Origin: Pseudomonadota bacterium
GTDB lineage: Bacteria; Pseudomonadota; Gammaproteobacteria; Xanthomonadales; Xanthomonadaceae
NCBI GenBank assembly: GCA_018242465.1
Contig: JAFEBY010000034.1
Span: 1 to 43,853, forward strand
Reading direction: 5' to 3'
DNA length: 43,853 bases
Below the pieces are notes generated by a model. The model did no database searches. It saw nothing but the letters and a program-made list of their open reading frames with translations, and was not told where the DNA came from. The translations under genes and the position numbers were made by a program. Below, one piece after another: positions 42,528-43,853 of the stretch; the stretch's first letter is position 1, and every line of letters begins with the position of its first letter.

Positions 42528-42901
42528 GTCGTGAACGACGATCCGCAGCCGCAGGTGGTCTTGGCGTTGGGGTTGCGGATGGTGAACTGCGCGCCGGTCA
42601 GCGATTCGACGTAATCGACGGTCGCGCCCATCAGGTATTGCAGGCTCAGCGGATCGACCAGCAACGTCACGCCATTGGTGACGACGGCGAGGTCGTCCTC
42701 GGCCTGCGTTTCATCGAATTCGAAGCCGTACTGGAAACCGGAACAACCGCCGCCCTGGATGTAGACGCGCAGCTTGAGATCGGCATTGCCTTCCTCGGTG
42801 ATCAGTTCGGCAACCTTGGCGGCCGCAGCCGGGGTGAACTCGAGCGGCGTCTCCAGCTGCAGGTAGCTGGGTGTCGTAGCGGTGGTGGAGTGTGCTTCCA
42901 T
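42524..42901 (-). CDS. erpA: Iron-sulfur cluster insertion protein ErpA
   Basis: A 125-residue A-type carrier that delivers 4Fe-4S clusters to target proteins. The three cluster-binding cysteines are in [13 protein letters not shown] (first) and CGCGSSF (last two). The start at 42901 gives [10 protein letters not shown]; a frame continuing upstream to 42994 is longer but antisense to other sequence and lacks a ribosome-binding site. It is followed by nudC with a 4-bp overlap. Confidence 0.95.
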   Translation of the reverse strand: MEAHSTTATTPSYLQLETPLEFTPAAAAKVAELITEEGNADLKLRVYIQGGGCSGFQYGFEFDETQAEDDLAVVTNGVTLLVDPLSLQYLMGATVDYVESLTGAQFTIRNPNAKTTCGCGSSFTT

Positions 42902-42938
42902 GCCCACAAGGATAAGGGCGAATGGCGTCGATTCAAGC

Positions 42939-43634
42939 TCAATCCGTGTCGACCACGTCCTTCCACGCGAACGAGCTCTCGACCGCCGCGCCACCCGCCG
43001 GCTGCAGGTGCGCCAGCACCCGCGTCGGCGCGAAGCCCGGCGGCAAGGCGATATCGCCGGACACCCGCTGGAACAGCTTGAAGTCGTAGGGAATGCCGTC
43101 GGAACCGGCGTCCTGGCGCAGGTCGCTCCATGCCAGCTTGCGCAGCTTGCCGTCCTGCATGCCTTCCAGGCCGAGGGTGAACTTGCCGCTGTTGTCGCCG
43201 TCGCGGTTCACGTTCTGCCCGATCATCGCCTGGAAACGCCAGACCGCACCGCCCTGCGGATGCACCTGCATCGCCTGTACCGCCAGCGGCCGCCGGTCCG
43301 CCGTCGCACCGACGAACTTCTGGTAGAACGCGGCATCCGCCTTCAACGAGGCGATTTCCTCGTCGCGTTGCGCCAGCGTCTTCTGCAATTCGGCATTGGC
43401 CGCGCGCGAGATTTCGTCGGACTTGCGGGCATTCGCCAATGCCTGCTGCAGGTCGGCGACATTGCCCGGCATCGTCATGGCCGGATTCAGCGTGCCTGGC
43501 GGTGCGCGATGCGCCGCCCGCCACAGGCCCAGCGCCGCCCCGGCCATCACCAGCAGCGCCGTCGCGGTCCAGGCCACGCCCGCCAGACTGAGGCGACGTT
43601 TTCCGGTCGATTGCGTGGAGGGGTCCACAGTCAT
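42939..43634 (-). CDS. Membrane-anchored coiled-coil protein (DUF6776-like)
   Basis: A 231-residue protein with one N-terminal membrane helix (about 18-38, [20 protein letters not shown]), then a coiled coil around 62-100 ([26 protein letters not shown], cut short here), then a beta-rich domain of about 120 residues with YQKFVG and GVLAHLQP-type strands. Its neighbours (erpA, then nudC) and length fit a conserved Xanthomonadales family; I call it DUF6776-like without proof. It likely sits in the inner membrane facing the periplasm. Function is not known. Confidence 0.65.
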   Translation of the reverse strand: MTVDPSTQSTGKRRLSLAGVAWTATALLVMAGAALGLWRAAHRAPPGTLNPAMTMPGNVADLQQALANARKSDEISRAANAELQKTLAQRDEEIASLKADAAFYQKFVGATADRRPLAVQAMQVHPQGGAVWRFQAMIGQNVNRDGDNSGKFTLGLEGMQDGKLRKLAWSDLRQDAGSDGIPYDFKLFQRVSGDIALPPGFAPTRVLAHLQPAGGAAVESSFAWKDVVDTD

Positions 43635-43724
43635 ACGGTCGTATAGCCTCCTGCTTCACACCGCGTCAAGGTAGGCTGCTGCATAAAGCGCCGGAACGGG
43701 AACCGCTCCCGAGGGGAACTGCCC

Positions 43725-43853
43725 ATGTTGCACCTGACGTCCACCCATGTCTTCATCATCGGCATCCTGCTGGCCTGGCTGGCGGGTATCCGCGTCTATC
43801 TCACCGTGTTCGGCATCGGACTCGCCGGCGCGATGGGCTGGATGCACCTGCCC
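43725..43853 (+). CDS. DUF4126-type membrane protein, N-terminal part
   Basis: The last 129 bases encode 43 residues of a gene cut by the window end, starting at 43725 after GAGGGGAA. The sequence is very hydrophobic, with FIIGILLAWLAGIRVYLTVF and GIGLAGAMGWMHLP, which resembles the first helices of DUF4126 proteins. Only this stretch is available, so the family is tentative. Confidence 0.5.
   Translation, partial: MLHLTSTHVFIIGILLAWLAGIRVYLTVFGIGLAGAMGWMHLP

Noticed and set aside
1-43853. CRISPR array, prophage or IS element
   Set aside because: No regularly spaced repeats, no cas, integrase or transposase genes; the only mobile traces are fragments at 37.8-38.3 kb.

Overview
The window is GC-rich, densely coded DNA from a gammaproteobacterium, most likely a member of the Xanthomonadales (Lysobacteraceae/Rhodanobacteraceae type). 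Reasons: the 5-formyl-THF cyclo-ligase / 6S RNA / zapA / zapB-like / ygfB / pepP block, the prmA-DUF3426-fis block, the erpA-nudC pair, and many ATGA or GTGA start-stop overlaps. No rRNA, tRNA, IS element or CRISPR array was found. Both ends of the window cut genes.

Layout. 1-4.5 kb: 3' end of a B12-dependent (class II) ribonucleotide reductase, a pseudouridine synthase and an acetyltransferase, a convergent 6-phosphogluconate dehydrogenase, a DsbA-like oxidoreductase, then a collapsed remnant of class I nrdA/nrdB. 4.6-8.3 kb: a DUF347 membrane protein, an exported protein and a two-component system. 8.3-16.6 kb: two tightly packed operons that meet tail to tail with a 4-bp overlap. The plus-strand one has an esterase, two small SMR/ArnE-ArnF-like membrane proteins and a DegT aminotransferase. 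The minus-strand one has a HAD phosphatase, class III aminotransferase, acyl carrier protein, ketoacyl synthase, FemAB-like acyltransferase and ureohydrolase-like protein. Together they look like a pathway for an ACP-borne, aminated product that is not one of the standard pathways I recognise. This is the best candidate here for an undescribed system.

16.7-25.7 kb: MipA/OmpV outer-membrane protein, an ABC importer with a duplicated permease and no binding protein nearby, a divergent LysR/pirin pair, and the prmA-DUF3426-fis-adh operon. 25.7-30.4 kb: PAP2 phosphatase with an overlapping ArnT-like glycosyltransferase, a Y-family DNA polymerase, and a 449-bp gap full of nested palindromes. 30.4-37.8 kb: rpiA, EVE-domain protein, 5-formyl-THF cyclo-ligase, 6S RNA, zapA, a zapB-like gene, ygfB, pepP, purH and purD.

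37.8-38.75 kb is a gene graveyard: a Doc/Fic toxin fragment, a DNA-methyltransferase fragment and an HD hydrolase whose C-terminus has been replaced. 38.8-43.9 kb: an LplT-like transporter fused to a PlsC acyltransferase, a CD225/DUF2752 pair, nudC, erpA, a membrane-anchored coiled-coil protein and the start of a DUF4126-type gene.

Functional threads are nucleotide metabolism (class II RNR, purHD, rpiA, folate), envelope and lipid chemistry (PAP2, ArnT-like GT, LplT-PlsC, SMR pair) and the unassigned biosynthetic island. All family names come from recognising motifs by eye; no database search was run.
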